Assembly: GCA_965206025.1 (NCBI GenBank)
Contig: CBDBIU010000003.1
Coordinates: 558,001 to 622,000 of the forward strand
Direction: 5' to 3'
DNA: 64,000 nt
Source: G963668345 sp965206025
GTDB lineage: Bacteria; Acidobacteriota; Terriglobia; Bryobacterales; UBA6623
The first letter of the stretch is position 1; every line of letters begins with the position of its first letter. Under the pieces are notes generated by a model that was given only the letters and a program-made list of their open reading frames with translations, did not search any database and had not been told where the DNA came from. This document shows positions 62,257 to 64,000 of this stretch, one piece after another. Both the position numbers and the translations under genes were made by a program.

Positions 62257-63226
62257 ATGGCGCGCAAACGGGACGGCTTGGTTCCCATCGAGGAAGCCTT
62301 CTCCGGCCTGGACGGACCGATGAAGTCGATCCGCGAAGCCTCGCCCCAGGCGTTGCACCACTTCACCCGCTTCGATCAGGTGAATCAGCTTGTTTCGGCC
62401 AGCGAAGCGGACCCGGATCTCGGCTTCATGGCGCGGATGATGGTGTTGTGCAGCCTGCCCCGCACCAACCCCGGCAACCGGCATCAGTACAAGCGCGTCA
62501 ACGGCCCTTACCGGCTCTACATGCAGGCCGGGCCGGAGACTAAGCTTCCCTTCGGCAACCTGCCGCGCCTGATCCTAGCGTGGCTCTGTACCGAAGTGGT
62601 GAAGACCCAAAGCCGCGAGCTGGTCCTGGGGAAATCGCTTTCCGAGTTCATGCGTACTCTGGGGGTCTACAGCAGCGCCGGGGGGGGTAGCAACGCGGCT
62701 CCGCAACCAGATGCGGCGGCTCTTCAACGCCAATGTCCGGTTGATCTACAAAGTCGCGCACGGAGAGCAATTTATTTCCTCGGCCATCGCCGACCGAGGC
62801 GAGTTTTGGTGGAACGAACGCAAGCCCAACGAGCCGGTGCTTTGGGACAGCAAGATCCGGCTGGGCGAAGACTTCTTCAATGAGATCATCAGCCATCCCG
62901 TCCCGCTCGACATGAACACCCTCACGGCCCTCAAACGCTGCGCCCTGGGCCTCGATCTCTACCTGTGGCTCACCTACCGCTGCTTCACGCTCAAGAACAC
63001 GCTATACCTCACTTGGAAGCAGTTGTACCAGCAGTTTGGAGCGCACCCGGCCAAAGCCAGCGATAACCAAACCGTTCAAGACTTCCGGTACAAGGTTCTG
63101 CGCGAGTTGAAGAAGATCAAACTGGCCTGGCCGGATCTGAACTACTCGACGGCCAAGGGCGTGTTAATCATCTTGCCCTCGACGCCTGCCATCGCGCCGC
63201 TCAATCAAGGCCCGCTAGGCCGCTAG
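62257..63226 (+). pseudogene. repA: RepA-type plasmid replication initiator, frameshifted in a G8 run
   Basis: Initiator that binds iterons to open the plasmid origin. ATG 62257 (MARKRDGLVPIEEAFSGLDG); LPFGNLPRLILAWLCTEVVK and SLSEFMRTLGVYSSAG are typical of the RepA family (PF04796-like). The eight Gs at 62680-62687 break the frame; with seven the protein continues as VATRLRNQMRRLFNANVRLI and WKQLYQQFGAHPAKASDNQT to a stop at 63226, 322 residues in all. Length 3n+1 fits one extra G. The two halves are otherwise undamaged, so a homopolymer sequencing error is a real alternative. The iterons lie 170 bp downstream. Confidence 0.9.
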
Positions 63227-63357
63227 ATTCCCTATTTCCACCACAAGGCTCACCCCTGACGCCTCCGCGAGTCGCGGGTGTGGCCTAGGTGGCCGCGACC
63301 GCTGAAAGCCGCTCCTGTGGCGTCTCACGGCGGCCTAAACGATTGCCCCCACAAGAG

Positions 63358-63523
63358 TTATCCACAGGCTTGTGTGATCCTGGAGGGTTTTCCACGAACA
63401 TAACCCTTCACCACATTGGTCACTTTTTCGAACATAACCCTTCACTCCCCCGCCGAATCTTCGAACATAACCCTTCACCTTACAAGTAGTAAGAACAAGT
63501 AGTAGGACCAAGTAGTAGGAGCG
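63358..63523. other. oriV: plasmid-type replication origin (DnaA box and iterons)
   Basis: A consensus DnaA box TTATCCACA (63358-63366) is followed by three exact iterons CGAACATAACCCTTCAC at 63395-63411, 63429-63445 and 63462-63478, spaced 34 and 33 bp (about three helical turns). Then three AAGTAGTA-containing direct repeats (63483-63523) follow. With the neighbouring repA gene this is a theta-type origin. From 63524 to 63668 I see no feature. Confidence 0.85.
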
Positions 63524-63668
63524 ACGAGCCTGTGAAAAATTATCAAACCGAAAACTCAAGAGCCGAGAAGCTATACCCCTCTGAGCGAACAAAAGACAAC
63601 TTCTGCAAGGGAGGTTGCCCTCAGCTCGCCTTTCCCTTGCCTCCAATGGCTCCAGATCCACCGAGCGT

Positions 63669-64000
63669 CTATTCCCGATCCGGCATCTGCGGGACCGGCA
63701 CCACCGGAAGCGTGGCGAAGATGCGGTTGCCGGGGTCCATTTCCAGGGCCACGGCGCTGAATAGCCCCTCCCCAACCGCATCGCAGCGCACCGACCCCGT
63801 GAAGTCGGACGTATCGGTGGCGGGGAACGCCTGGTCGATGAGCCAGGACGTCTGCCCGTTGGCCTCCAGAGGGATGCTCGCGGAGTCGCGCAGCACGCCC
63901 TCTCGCATCAAGTCGCAGTGCAGCAACCCCGGACTCGATTCCAGGTTGTGCATCGCGACCCGCGTGTTGCTGCCCCCCTCCTGGCGGCGCACCGGGAAGA
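63669..64000 (-). CDS. secreted repeat-domain protein, C-terminal part, cut by window edge
   Basis: At least 110 residues ending PVPQMPDRE at 63669; the frame is open to the right edge, so the start is beyond 64000. NTRVAMHNLESSPGLLHCDL, IPLEANGQTSWLIDQAFPAT and DFTGSVRCDAVGEGLFSAVA look like a beta-rich repeat found at the ends of large secreted Acidobacteriota proteins (recalled pattern). It is unlike anything in the transfer locus and may be chromosomal, which would place the right boundary of the element near 63530-63670. Confidence 0.6.
   Translation of the reverse strand, partial: FPVRRQEGGSNTRVAMHNLESSPGLLHCDLMREGVLRDSASIPLEANGQTSWLIDQAFPATDTSDFTGSVRCDAVGEGLFSAVALEMDPGNRIFATLPVVPVPQMPDRE

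Noticed and set aside
63395..63478. Three spaced repeats as a CRISPR array
   Set aside because: Only three 17-bp units with spacers of 16-17 bp, beside repA and a DnaA box; iterons explain them.
63521..63531. Right attachment site of the element
   Set aside because: Only 10 of 11 bases match the tRNA 3' end; too short to claim.

Overview
The window reads as high-GC bacterial DNA, most likely from an Acidobacteriota (Bryobacter/Solibacter-like) genome. This is inferred from the mix of protein families (tetratricopeptide secreted proteins, a DUF6599-like protein, a GHL6-type Tat-exported protein, DtxR-FeoA proteins) and not from a marker gene. The left 44 kb is chromosomal. The right 20 kb is an integrated conjugative, plasmid-like element beside a tRNA-Arg gene.

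Region 1 (1-13.5 kb): two copies of a transposase-less insertion element, one with a perfect 8-bp target duplication, flank a truncated zinc-ribbon gene. Then follow a metallophosphoesterase, a HEAT-repeat/cyclophilin-like fusion, a DinG-type helicase, a Tat-exported GHL6-like protein, a TPR protein, a D-aminoacylase-like lipoprotein and a methyltransferase. Region 2 (13.5-31 kb): an intergenic stretch of duplicated fragments and tandem repeats, a sugar-type binding lipoprotein, an IS200 relic, an alkyltransferase-like protein, a degenerate histidine kinase, aspartate kinase, a UrtA-like binding protein coupled to a complete histidine kinase, a two-domain ABC_sub_bind protein, a frameshifted NCS2 permease, a STAS protein and an AAC(3)-family acetyltransferase. 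Region 3 (31-44 kb): a metal operon (DtxR, membrane-anchored DtxR-FeoA fusion, separate FeoB G-domain and FeoB permease, joined by ATGA overlaps), secA, a trans-sulfuration enzyme, an M20 hydrolase, an ACT-domain protein and tRNA-Arg(CCU).

Region 4 (44-63.5 kb): integrase and excisionase lie immediately 3' of the tRNA. A VirB/Trb type IV secretion locus follows (virB11, virD4, an upstream inverted-repeat region, an unknown gene, virB8, B6, B5, B10, B9, B4, B3, B2), then ArdC, small genes, and a divergent RepA gene with three iterons and a DnaA box. The element looks decayed. A third copy of the insertion element splits virD4 (8-bp target duplication; removal in silico restores one 858-codon frame). 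virB8, virB10 and repA each carry a one-base frameshift, two of them in G runs, and a second ArdC near the integrase is a relic. No relaxase was recognised.

A second repeat family, about 170-260 bp and nearly palindromic with ends like TAGCCCGC, is scattered between chromosomal genes. In three cases its end supplies the TAA stop codon of the adjacent gene.
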